Assembly: GCA_007122745.1 (NCBI GenBank)
Contig: SKTA01000069.1
Span: 1 to 8,976 of the forward strand
Source: Bacteroidales bacterium
GTDB taxonomy: Bacteria; Bacteroidota; Bacteroidia; Bacteroidales; UBA7960
Direction: 5' to 3'
Length of the DNA: 8,976 nt
The notes under the pieces were generated by a model. The model made no database searches. It was not told the DNA's origin and was given only the letters and a program-made list of their open reading frames with translations. Below are positions 1-6,386 of the stretch, in pieces (positions within the stretch are counted from its first letter, which is position 1; each line of letters begins with the position of its first letter). Both the position numbers and the translations under genes were made by a program.

Positions 1-5
1 CTTAG

Positions 6-78
<73 letters not shown>

Positions 79-89
79 GTTTGCGGTTG

Positions 90-118
90 CAAATATACAT
101 TTTTTTTCAACTGCCAAA
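90..118 (-). promoter_or_regulatory. Bacteroidota-type promoter of the tRNA-Gly gene
   Basis: On the minus strand a TTTG (115-118) is followed by a 17-nt spacer and TATATTTG (90-97), a perfect match to the Bacteroidota -7 consensus TAnnTTTG. The 17-nt spacer is within the range reported for this phylum. The -7 element ends 11 bp before the mature tRNA 5' end at position 78, so the primary transcript would carry only a very short 5' leader for RNase P. Confidence 0.6.
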
Positions 119-231
119 ATATTTTTCTTGTTTTTCTTGTCGAAAAACCGCTAAAAACAGCTGAAACAGCCCATTCCCAAAAACTGCCGTTAAATGCTGT
201 TAAATTATACAGTGAATTTGTTTAAATTCCT

Positions 232-239
232 TAAATTTG
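232..239 (+). promoter_or_regulatory. Candidate -7 element upstream of the OmpH-like gene
   Basis: TAAATTTG matches the TAnnTTTG consensus perfectly and lies 43 bp before the start codon at 283. No TTG/TTTG -33 partner is found at 17-23 bp; the nearest upstream TTTG (217-220) is only 11 bp away. The call therefore rests on the -7 box alone. Confidence 0.4.
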
Positions 240-282
240 TGCGCCAAAATAATTAATATTAACCATTAAGTCATCCATAGCA

Positions 283-795
283 ATGAAAAAACTGCTCAGT
301 ATCTCCCTGTTAATGATCATCCTTTTAGGAAGCGCCCAGCTTTTAGCACAAACAGAGCAAAAACTAGGACACATTAACACCTCCGAATTGCTCCGCATGA
401 TGCCCGGACGTGAAGAAGCACGTCAGGAACTTGAAAGATATGCACAAGAACTGGAGCAAACATTTGCCGCCATGCAACAGGAGTTTACAACAAAATACCA
501 GGATTATCTTGAAAATCAGGAAACCTTTTCACAGATTGTCAGGCAGTCTAAAGAGCGCGAACTCCAAAGCCTGAACGAACGCATAATGGAGTTCCAGGAG
601 TCCGCCCAGGTTGACCTCATGGAACAGGAAGAAAGGCTCTTAAATCCCATTATTGAGCAGGCCCGTAATGCCATCGATAAGGTGGGTCGCGAGCAAGGTT
701 TTACTTACATTCTGGATTCAAGCGGAGGTTCCGTGCTTTTCGTTGAAGGTGGCCAGGATATTATGCCACTGGTGCGTGCCGAACTGGGACTGTAG
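283..795 (+). CDS. OmpH/Skp-family periplasmic chaperone
   Basis: This 170-residue protein is probably a Skp-like holdase that binds unfolded outer-membrane proteins in the periplasm and delivers them to the BAM machinery. Residues 1-22 form a typical Sec signal peptide (KK, then a hydrophobic core, then LLA before Gln23). The mature protein begins with the family's short beta-strand (KLGHINTSELL, about 27-37), then a long charged helical coiled-coil region (about 43-130, rich in Glu, Gln and Arg) that corresponds to the Skp tentacles. It ends with the returning strands (FTYILDSSGGSVLFVEGG, about 140-157) that complete the trimerisation body. The length is normal for the family. The start has no Shine-Dalgarno sequence, as is usual in Bacteroidota. 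These genomes often carry several ompH paralogues beside bamA; this copy stands alone beside a tRNA and converges on the gamma-carbonic anhydrase gene. The family is clear, the client specificity is not. Confidence 0.92.
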   Translation: MKKLLSISLLMIILLGSAQLLAQTEQKLGHINTSELLRMMPGREEARQELERYAQELEQTFAAMQQEFTTKYQDYLENQETFSQIVRQSKERELQSLNERIMEFQESAQVDLMEQEERLLNPIIEQARNAIDKVGREQGFTYILDSSGGSVLFVEGGQDIMPLVRAELGL

Positions 796-841
796 CACAA
801 AGGAGTCTCGCAAAAAGCAAATCAAACAAAGTCCTGTTGTG

Positions 842-854
842 CAGCAAAATGCTG
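842..854 (+). terminator. Weak stem-loop between convergent genes
   Basis: CAGCA-AAA-TGCTG forms a 5-bp stem with a 3-nt loop in the 73-bp gap between the stop of the OmpH-like gene and the stop of the convergent carbonic anhydrase gene. An imperfect T-rich run (864-874) follows on the plus strand. The stem is short and the T tract is displaced, so this is at best a weak terminator. Confidence 0.25.
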
Positions 855-868
855 TATGGTAGGATATT

Positions 869-1390
869 TTATTCTTTGTCCCTGTACCATCCAGCGTATT
901 TGATGTAACTTTTTGATATGCGTGTCAATAAGTCCCGGGTTAAACGCTGGTCAATATCCTTGATCTTTTTTGCCGGCAATCCGCCGTATACACTTCCCGG
1001 CTCAACAATCGTGTTCTCCAGCACAACAGCGCCGGCAGCAATAATGGAGTTCTCTCCAATCACGGCATTGTCCATCACAATGGCATTCATGCCAATCAAT
1101 ACGTTGTCGTGAATGGTGCACCCGTGCACGATCGCTTTGTGGGCTATCGAAACATTATTGCCAATGTTGGTGGGCGCCTTTTCATACGTGCCGTGAATAA
1201 CGGCACCATCCTGTATGTTCACATTGTTTCCGATCCGAATGTAATGCACATCACCGCGAACAACCGCCTGAAACCAAATACTGCAGTTGTCACCCGCTAC
1301 TACATAACCAATTACAGTGGCATTATCGGCCAGGAAACAGTTGGCGCCAAATTTTGGTTCTATTCCCCGGATTGGTTTTATTAAAGCCAT
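869..1390 (-). CDS. Gamma-class carbonic anhydrase-like hexapeptide-repeat protein
   Basis: This 173-residue left-handed beta-helix protein belongs to the YrdA/PaaY/CaiE gamma-carbonic anhydrase group. Hexapeptide repeats ([LIV]-G-x4 type, such as VIGYVV, NIGNNV, VLIGMN, VIGENS) run from about residue 25 to 135, followed by the family signature YGGLPAKKIK (135-144) and a C-terminal helix ending YAGWYRDKE. The three zinc-ligand histidines appear as His66 (VIHGT), His84 (IAHK) and His89 (IVHG), with the conserved Arg45/Asp47 (RGD) and Gln60/Asp61 (QDG) in place. The acidic proton-shuttle loop of Methanosarcina Cam is absent, as in most YrdA-like members, so carbonic anhydrase activity is possible but not assured. 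Purified members of this group are often inactive, or act as metal-binding or acyl-CoA-related proteins. The gene lies downstream of and codirectional with sucAB, but is separated from it by 443 bp of repeats, so co-transcription is doubtful. Confidence 0.9.
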   Translation of the reverse strand: MALIKPIRGIEPKFGANCFLADNATVIGYVVAGDNCSIWFQAVVRGDVHYIRIGNNVNIQDGAVIHGTYEKAPTNIGNNVSIAHKAIVHGCTIHDNVLIGMNAIVMDNAVIGENSIIAAGAVVLENTIVEPGSVYGGLPAKKIKDIDQRLTRDLLTRISKSYIKYAGWYRDKE

Positions 1391-1399
1391 GAAAGAGGG

Positions 1400-1439
1400 T
1401 TTAGTTGTTTAATTGTTTAGTTGTTTAGTTGTTTAACGA
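1400..1439. repeat. Octamer tandem array, unit TTTAGTTG
   Basis: Five units run in strict 8-bp register: TTTAGTTG (1400), TTTAATTG (1408), TTTAGTTG (1416), TTTAGTTG (1424) and the degenerate TTTAACGA (1432). The array lies about 10 bp upstream of the carbonic anhydrase start codon, so it occupies the position where that gene's promoter or leader would be expected. A shorter degenerate trace of the same kind (TTAGTTGA, TTGGTTGA) follows the TPR gene at about 7118-7133. Confidence 0.85.
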
Positions 1440-1451
1440 TTGGGTCTATTT

Positions 1452-1521
1452 CTTTGCGCTTTTTGCGAGAAAAAAAATCCACGCAAAGGCCGCAAAAGGC
1501 TTTCACGCAAAGCACGCAAAA
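1452..1521. repeat. CTTTGCG / CGCAAAG inverted-repeat cluster
   Basis: Two copies in one orientation (CTTTGCG 1452-1458, TTTTGCG 1461-1467) face four in the other (CGCAAAG 1482-1488, CGCAAAA 1491-1497, CGCAAAG 1506-1512, CGCAAAA 1515-1521). The facing arms can form a stem across an A-rich loop (1469-1477). From general knowledge, CGCAAAG-type runs are common dispersed intergenic repeats in Bacteroidota; membership of that family was not tested here. Confidence 0.7.
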
Positions 1522-1637
1522 TTAATTACTGCATCAGCTTATGGCACATACAATCTAAAGCCAATGACAGTGAATGCGTATCATGATAACTAACAGCGTT
1601 ATAAAAACAACTGACATTAATAGCGCCAGCGAAGAAT

Positions 1638-1738
1638 CTGTTAGTAAGCTACGAGATCCTTTACTTTGACCCGTCCTGAATTTTGTTTACAAAAAGTGTA
1701 AACCTATTTCAGGACGAGACAATCCTTTACTTCGTTCA
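1638..1738. repeat. Dispersed REP-like repeat, split by an insertion
   Basis: The left part (1638-1666, CTGTTAGTAAGCTACGAG followed by ATCCTTTACTT) and the right part (1722-1738, ATCCTTTACTT followed by CGTTCA) resemble the two halves of a repeat I recognise from Bacteroidota spacers, of the form GAGATCCTTTACTTCGTTCA continuing to GGATGAC. The halves are separated by the 55-bp element at 1667-1721, with ATCCTTTACTT present on both sides. The distal GGATGAC part is missing; after CGTTCA the sequence passes into unrelated bases and the 14-bp array. The family identification is from memory. Confidence 0.5.
1667..1721. mobile_element. 55-bp terminal-inverted-repeat mini-element or IS end remnant
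   Basis: The segment starts TGACCCGTCCTGAA and ends TTCAGGACGAGACA. Its two 25-bp ends are inverted repeats with 20 of 25 positions identical, including the 9-bp core CGTCCTGAA and the inner GTTTACA. Only about 5 bp lie between the ends, so the whole piece folds into one hairpin. It is bounded by 5'-TG and CA-3', as in IS3- and IS481-type elements, and is flanked by the 11-bp direct repeat ATCCTTTACTT (1656-1666 and 1722-1732), which looks like a target-site duplication. There is no coding capacity. It could be a tiny MITE, an internally deleted IS, or abutted IS ends. The IS family is not assigned. Confidence 0.55.
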
Positions 1739-1744
1739 CACACT

Positions 1745-1814
1745 CAGTTCCCAGCTCTCAGTTCCCAGCTCTCAGTTCCCAGCTCTCAGTTCCCAGCTCT
1801 CAGTTCCCAGCTCT
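1745..1814. repeat. 14-bp tandem array, five perfect copies
   Basis: CAGTTCCCAGCTCT is repeated exactly five times (starting at 1745, 1759, 1773, 1787 and 1801). Each unit is itself two related heptamers, CAGTTCC and CAGCTCT, so the basic period is 7 bp. The array ends 20 bp past the sucB stop codon, on the 3' side of that gene. Confidence 0.95.
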
Positions 1815-1833
1815 TCCTTCCAGCATCGCGCTT

Positions 1834-3126
1834 TTATAACCTCAAAATCGCCTCGCCCTCCCCTTTGCCGGAAAGAAGCATCCGCACGGGGTTCTCGATC
1901 ATCTCTTTCACATTCACCAAAAAACTTACCGACTCCTTGCCATCAACAATCCTGTGATCATAAGACAGCGCCAGGTACATCATCGGACGGATCTCAACTT
2001 TGCCCTGAACGGCAACCGGCCGCTCAATGATGTTGTGCATCCCCAATATGGCACTTTGCGGCGGATTGATGATGGGGGTCGACAACATCGAGCCAAAAAC
2101 GCCTCCATTTGTAATCGATATGGTGCCGCCTGTTAATTCCTCAATGGTGATCTTGTTGTTTCTGGCCTTTTCTGCCAGCTCATTGATTTCAGACTCAATA
2201 TCAGGGATGGTCATGCTCTCAGCGTTGCGGATCACCGGTACCATCAACCCCTTTGGGGTGCTCACGGCAATGCCCACATCTGCGTAGTCAGGCAAAATGA
2301 TATGGTTGCTGTCAATGTATCCGTTCACCTGAGGGAAATAGGGGATGCTTTCGGTCAGTGCCTTCACAAAAAACGACATAAACCCAAGCTTGAAACCATA
2401 TTTTTCGGTGAAAGCTATCTGGTGCTTCTTGCGCAGGGCAATGATAGCCGACATGTCCACTTCGTTGAAGGTGGTAAGCATCGCTGTTTGATTCTTTACA
2501 GAAACAAGTCGCTCAGCGACCTTTTTCCGCAAGGTGGACATCTTATTGCGCTGCTCATCACGACTGCTACTGCCATATTTGCCCGCATCACTTTTCTGAA
2601 CCATTTTATCTCCCGGTGCCTTGTCTGCAAACCGGCCACTTATCGCAGCAAGAATGTCTTTCTTGGTGATCCTTTTGCTGTCTGGGTTGATGTGATCCCA
2701 TCCGGTAGGAAGTCCATGTTCCTCAAGTAGCTTCTTTGCCTGGGGTGTAATGGTGATGGTACCTTTGGCGTCTCTGTCCGGCTTTTCTTCCTTTTGTTCT
2801 GCCGGTTGCTCTCTTTCTATTTCGCTTTCGCGGGATGGTGGGGCAATATCTGCAGACTTTTCCGCAACTTTCTCATCCGGGTTCCCTGCCACTGTTGTGT
2901 CAATCTTTCCGATGATCTTACCGGGTTCAACAGTCGAGCCCGCATCTACATCGATATGAATTTTACCGGCCGCATCTGCATTGATGGTCAGGGTGGCCTT
3001 GTCAGAATCAATTTCAGCAATTTCCTGATCTTTTTCAACAAAGGCGCCATCTTCCACAAGCCATCTGGCCAGTTCAACCTGGGTGATCGATTCACCCGCT
3101 TCCGGTACTCGTATTTCAATAGTCAT
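1834..3126 (-). CDS. sucB: Dihydrolipoyllysine succinyltransferase, E2 of 2-oxoglutarate dehydrogenase
   Basis: This E2 core accepts the succinyl group from E1 on a swinging lipoyl arm and transfers it to CoA, giving succinyl-CoA in the TCA cycle. From the start at 3126 it is 430 residues: a lipoyl domain (about 1-78, lipoylated Lys43 in EIDSDKATL), a charged flexible linker (about 85-120), a peripheral-subunit-binding domain (about 124-162, ITPQAKKLLEEHG to ITKKDILAA), a second linker, and the catalytic acyltransferase domain (about 195-430). Catalytic His391 and Asp395 lie in SYDHRIVDG. There is a single lipoyl domain, as in typical SucB. The ATG at 3126 is chosen because MTIEIRVPEAGES is where the family begins. 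An in-frame ATG at 3153 would add nine residues and has a GAGGGG sequence 8 nt upstream, so it cannot be excluded. It follows sucA in the same direction. No E3 gene (lpd) is in the window. Confidence 0.96.
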   Translation of the reverse strand: MTIEIRVPEAGESITQVELARWLVEDGAFVEKDQEIAEIDSDKATLTINADAAGKIHIDVDAGSTVEPGKIIGKIDTTVAGNPDEKVAEKSADIAPPSRESEIEREQPAEQKEEKPDRDAKGTITITPQAKKLLEEHGLPTGWDHINPDSKRITKKDILAAISGRFADKAPGDKMVQKSDAGKYGSSSRDEQRNKMSTLRKKVAERLVSVKNQTAMLTTFNEVDMSAIIALRKKHQIAFTEKYGFKLGFMSFFVKALTESIPYFPQVNGYIDSNHIILPDYADVGIAVSTPKGLMVPVIRNAESMTIPDIESEINELAEKARNNKITIEELTGGTISITNGGVFGSMLSTPIINPPQSAILGMHNIIERPVAVQGKVEIRPMMYLALSYDHRIVDGKESVSFLVNVKEMIENPVRMLLSGKGEGEAILRL

Positions 3127-3204
3127 TGTGTGCTTTTTTTCGTTATACTGCATTTAAGCTACCCCTCAGGACGTGAAATTCACCATACTTAATCAAACCT
3201 CGAG

Positions 3205-3314
3205 AATCGATCATCGGCAATCAATCATCATGAATCGATCATCATTAATCGATAATCGATAATCGACAATCGGCAATCGGCAATCGGCAATCGAACATCG
3301 GCAATCGATAATCG
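3205..3314. repeat. Heptamer tandem array, unit AATCGRY, between sucA and sucB
   Basis: A strict 7-bp register holds over 110 bp: fifteen full units and one partial, mostly AATCGAT, AATCGGC, AATCGAC and CATCGGC, with a more degenerate left part (AATCAAT, CATCATG, CATCATT). It runs to the base before the sucA stop codon (3315-3317) and ends about 78 bp before the sucB start, so it forms most of the intercistronic RNA. Many units overlap the palindrome ATCGAT, so the transcript could fold in several registers. There are no unique spacers, so it is not a CRISPR array. Confidence 0.95.
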
Positions 3315-6104
3315 TTAACCGGTCACCATATCACTGATGCACAATTGTCCGCATTCTCTGCAAACATTTTCACAATCACATTCTTCAAAGGCTTTTTCGA
3401 CAATCTTGCGCTGCTGCATTTGATGAAACTGGCTTGAACCGCTTGCCGGACTTCCACTTTCAGGCCGGGCGATTACACTCATGCTGAAACCTTTGAGGTT
3501 CATTAACAGATAAGACCAGGCCCCCATGTTCCGTGGCTCTTCCTGAACCCATAACCACCGCCTGGCGCTCTTATATTTTTCTCTGATTTTATCAAGCTTC
3601 TGCTGCGGAAGGGGATAAAGCTGCTCCAGTCTTACGATGGCTGTGTTTTTAAAGCCCTTCTGCTTTTTCTCCTCAAGGAGGTCATAATATATCTTTCCAC
3701 TGCAAAACAATACACGGTCCACCTGATCAGGATCTGCTTCCCTGTCGTCAATCACACTTTGAAACCTACCCTCACTTAACTCACTCAGCGGAGACACACA
3801 CGCCGGATGCCTCAGCAGGCTTTTTGGAGTAAACAACACAATGGGCTTGCGGAACGGGCGTTTCATCTGAAGCCGCAACAGATGAAACAGGTTTGCAGGT
3901 GTGGTTACATTGGCTATCTGGATGTTCTCCCTGGCGCACAGGGCCAGATAACGTTCCATTCTGGCACTGGAGTGTTCAGGTCCCTGACCTTCATATCCGT
4001 GCGGCAAATACAACACAATTCCATTTTGTACTTTCCATTTTTCCCGGGCACTGGAAATAAACTGATCGATAATGATCTGTGCCCCATTGCTGAAATCCCC
4101 GAACTGTGCCTCCCAGATCACCAGGGTGTTCGGACTGGCCATGGCATAACCGTAATCAAATCCCAATACAGCATACTCTGACAAATGGGAGTTGTATATC
4201 TCAAAGTTTGCCTGATCCTGATGTACATGTTTTAATGGAACATATTCCACCTCCGAATCTTCAAGCTTTAGAACGGCATGCCTGTGACTAAAAGTCCCCC
4301 TTTCCGAATCCTGACCGGAGATCCTTACCGGAAAACCTTCATACAGGAGGGAAGCGTAAGCCAGGCTTTCACCCATCGCCCAGTCGACGCGCGCCGATTC
4401 TGTAACCATTGATCTACGCTCCTGCATCATCCGGACTGTCTTACGGAAAAACCCTTTGCGATCAGGCAATTTGGTAATGTTGTTACCAAGTGCCAAAATC
4501 TGCTCTAAGTCGATGCGTGTATCTGTTTCCAGCAGAAAGTCTTCTTTGGTTCCTTTTCGGAAACCCTCCCATGTTTTAATGAGAAACGGGTCAACATCCC
4601 CCTTTTCAATTTTCCTGGCCACCTCCAACTCCTGTTCCATCATCTTATTGAATGATTCACGCAATGTGTTGACCTCCTCCTCATTTATCGCTTTTTGCGC
4701 CAGCAGTTTCTCCACGTAAATGGTTGCAGGATCGGGGTGCTTTTCAATGATCTTGTACAATATGGGTTGGGTAAATCTGGGCTCGTCACTTTCGTTGTGT
4801 CCATATTTCCTGTATGACAGCAAATCGATGAACACGTCGATACCGAAACGTTGCCTGAATTCCATTGCCAGCTCGATGGTGTAGACAACAGCTTCCACGT
4901 CGTCGCCATTTACGTGAAAAATGGGGGACTGTATTGTTTTGGCCACATCGGTGCAATAGGTTGAAGAACGGGCATCCAGGTAGTTTGTGGTAAATCCAAG
5001 TTGGTTGTTGATCACCAGGTGGATGGTGCCACCGGTTTTATAACCTTCAAGCTGCGACATCTGTAAAAGTTCATACACAACGCCCTGTCCAGCAATCGAC
5101 GCATCACCATGGATCAAAATGGGTGCAACTTTTTTATAATCACCGCCGTATCTGAGGTCGGTTTTTGCCCTGGCAATTCCTTCAGCCACAGGACCGACTG
5201 CTTCAAGATGGCTTGGGTTGGGAGCAATGTGAAGGCGAATGCTTTTCCCATCCCCAACAGTTGTTTCCAGGGTACAGCCAAGATGATACTTGACATCGCC
5301 AAGCAGGGTCTCCTCTGCATACTCTTTGCCTTCAAACTCGCTGAAGATCTTATGGTAAGGTTTTTTCAGAATGTTTCCCAGCACATTGAGGCGCCCGCGA
5401 TGTGCCATCCCAATCACATATTCATGAATGCCAGACTCAGCGCCCCGCTCCATCAGTACGTCCAGAGCAGGGATCAATGTTTCACAGCCTTCCAGGGAAA
5501 ATCGTTTCTGACCCGGGAATCTTTTTCTTACAAAGTGTTCGAAACCAACCGCCTCAATCAGTTTTGACAGGATCTGCCTTTTCCTGGGAATGTCGAAATC
5601 GGGTGTGTTTCTCACCTGCTCCATCCTGTTTTTCAACCATTGTACGATCTCAGGCTTGCGGATGTACATATATTCAACCCCGATGCTCTGACAGTATGTT
5701 TGCTGCAAATGACCAATGATCTTGTTCAGGGATGTTTTGCCAATGCCGATCTCATTACCTGCCTGAAAATCGGTTTCCAGGACTGATTCGTTCAGGCCAA
5801 AATTTTTATGATCCAAAGTGGGTCTGTATTGTCTGCGGGTACGCACCGGATTTGTTTTGGTAAAAAGATGCCCCCGCTCCCGGTAACCATTGATCAGGTT
5901 TATTACGTTAAACTCATTCCTGAAGCGGATCACCTCCTCTTCGCCTGCTGCATCACTTTCAGGATAGCGTGTCCGGGCAAATTCAAAGCCTTCAAAAAAC
6001 TTACGCCAGCCAGGTTCCAAAAGATTCGGGTCTTTAAGATAATTCTGATAAAGCTGCTCCAGGCTGTTGCCCTCGATATTTCCCAGATATGATAACTGAT
6101 CCAT
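3315..6104 (-). CDS. sucA: 2-oxoglutarate dehydrogenase E1 component
   Basis: This thiamine-diphosphate enzyme decarboxylates 2-oxoglutarate and succinylates the lipoyl group of SucB. The ATG at 6104 gives 929 residues starting MDQLSYLGN, the usual family N-terminus (E2-binding region). An upstream in-frame ATG at 6140 would add twelve non-conserved residues. In the 941-residue numbering from 6140, visible motifs are HRGRL (247-251), PSHLEAVGPV (309-318), the ThDP/Mg site GDASIAGQG (345-353) with INNQ (377-380), YRKYGHNESDEP (443-454), the pyrimidine-binding domain beginning near WAMGESLAYA (587-596), ISGQDSERGTFSHRHAV (607-623), LPHGYEGQGPEHSS (712-725) and the C-terminal VQEEPRNMGAW (865-875). 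The normal family end (near KIVEKAFE) is followed by a 21-residue extension with Cys921, 923, 927, 930 and 934. It is the first gene of a sucAB operon and is divergent from the TPR gene. Confidence 0.97.
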   Translation of the reverse strand: MDQLSYLGNIEGNSLEQLYQNYLKDPNLLEPGWRKFFEGFEFARTRYPESDAAGEEEVIRFRNEFNVINLINGYRERGHLFTKTNPVRTRRQYRPTLDHKNFGLNESVLETDFQAGNEIGIGKTSLNKIIGHLQQTYCQSIGVEYMYIRKPEIVQWLKNRMEQVRNTPDFDIPRKRQILSKLIEAVGFEHFVRKRFPGQKRFSLEGCETLIPALDVLMERGAESGIHEYVIGMAHRGRLNVLGNILKKPYHKIFSEFEGKEYAEETLLGDVKYHLGCTLETTVGDGKSIRLHIAPNPSHLEAVGPVAEGIARAKTDLRYGGDYKKVAPILIHGDASIAGQGVVYELLQMSQLEGYKTGGTIHLVINNQLGFTTNYLDARSSTYCTDVAKTIQSPIFHVNGDDVEAVVYTIELAMEFRQRFGIDVFIDLLSYRKYGHNESDEPRFTQPILYKIIEKHPDPATIYVEKLLAQKAINEEEVNTLRESFNKMMEQELEVARKIEKGDVDPFLIKTWEGFRKGTKEDFLLETDTRIDLEQILALGNNITKLPDRKGFFRKTVRMMQERRSMVTESARVDWAMGESLAYASLLYEGFPVRISGQDSERGTFSHRHAVLKLEDSEVEYVPLKHVHQDQANFEIYNSHLSEYAVLGFDYGYAMASPNTLVIWEAQFGDFSNGAQIIIDQFISSAREKWKVQNGIVLYLPHGYEGQGPEHSSARMERYLALCARENIQIANVTTPANLFHLLRLQMKRPFRKPIVLFTPKSLLRHPACVSPLSELSEGRFQSVIDDREADPDQVDRVLFCSGKIYYDLLEEKKQKGFKNTAIVRLEQLYPLPQQKLDKIREKYKSARRWLWVQEEPRNMGAWSYLLMNLKGFSMSVIARPESGSPASGSSQFHQMQQRKIVEKAFEECDCENVCRECGQLCISDMVTG

Positions 6105-6233
6105 ACAAAAGAAATTATGCGGGCCTGGGGTGTTTGTCATAATTCAAACTCAGGATGAGATGCATGCGCTTTGAAAACCACAAAACCGGCAATTGATAAA
6201 ATCTTCTTAAATTTTTTCTTATTATAAGATATA

Positions 6234-6241
6234 CAAATTTA
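6234..6241 (-). promoter_or_regulatory. Candidate -7 element for the sucAB operon
   Basis: On the minus strand TAAATTTG matches TAnnTTTG exactly, in the 233-bp divergent spacer upstream of sucA. It would give a leader of roughly 120 nt before the start at 6104. No clear TTG -33 element is visible at 17-23 bp, and the region is very AT-rich, so chance matches are likely. Confidence 0.35.
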
Positions 6242-6327
6242 AGTAAAAAATGTTCTGTAATCTCAGTAGTTTCATTGTTTCAGTAAGAGAAGTGTTTTTT
6301 AATCAAAATTGTTTTTTTGATGGTGGG

Positions 6328-6358
6328 TTTGTTTATTGAAATTTTTATTTGATATTTG
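6328..6358 (+). promoter_or_regulatory. Candidate promoter of the TPR gene
   Basis: TTTG (6328-6331), a 19-nt spacer and GATATTTG (6351-6358) match the Bacteroidota -33/-7 arrangement, with one mismatch in the -7 box (G for T at its first base). The spacing is the classical one. It would start transcription roughly 20 nt before the ATG at 6387. The surrounding AT-richness limits certainty. Confidence 0.4.
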
Positions 6359-6386
6359 AAGAAGAAATAAAAAATTGAAGTTTCTT

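Larger units (their letters stand above)
1391..1833. other. Gene-free 443-bp spacer made of layered repeats
   Basis: No credible coding sequence lies between the carbonic anhydrase start and the sucB stop. In order, the spacer holds an octamer array (1400-1439), a CTTTGCG/CGCAAAG inverted repeat (1452-1521), a unique-looking stretch (1522-1637) containing the 8-bp arm ACTAACAG (1589-1596) that pairs with CTGTTAGT (1638-1645), a dispersed-type repeat interrupted by a 55-bp inverted-repeat element (1638-1738), and a 14-bp tandem array (1745-1814). The open frame at 1683-2030 merely reads through the tandem repeat and the antisense of sucB. Confidence 0.85.

Noticed and set aside
217..239. TTTG...TAAATTTG as a full -33/-7 promoter for the OmpH-like gene
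   Set aside because: The spacer is 11 bp, far short of the 17-23 bp expected; only the -7 box is retained.
653..862. Out-of-frame 69-residue open frame overlapping the OmpH-like gene
   Set aside because: Overlaps a well-supported signal-peptide/coiled-coil gene in another frame and shows no family features.
1109..1384. Plus-strand open frame opposite the carbonic anhydrase gene
   Set aside because: Antisense shadow of a clearly conserved hexapeptide-repeat protein.
1667..1721. Intrinsic terminator for sucB
   Set aside because: The hairpin is strong, but it lies over 100 bp past the stop, no T tract follows it, and its ends look like transposon termini.
1683..2030. 115-residue open frame on the plus strand
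   Set aside because: It translates the 14-bp tandem repeat (period-14 peptide) and the antisense of sucB; no start signal or protein-like composition.
3205..3314. CRISPR array
   Set aside because: The repeats are contiguous 7-mers with no spacers, and no cas gene is present.
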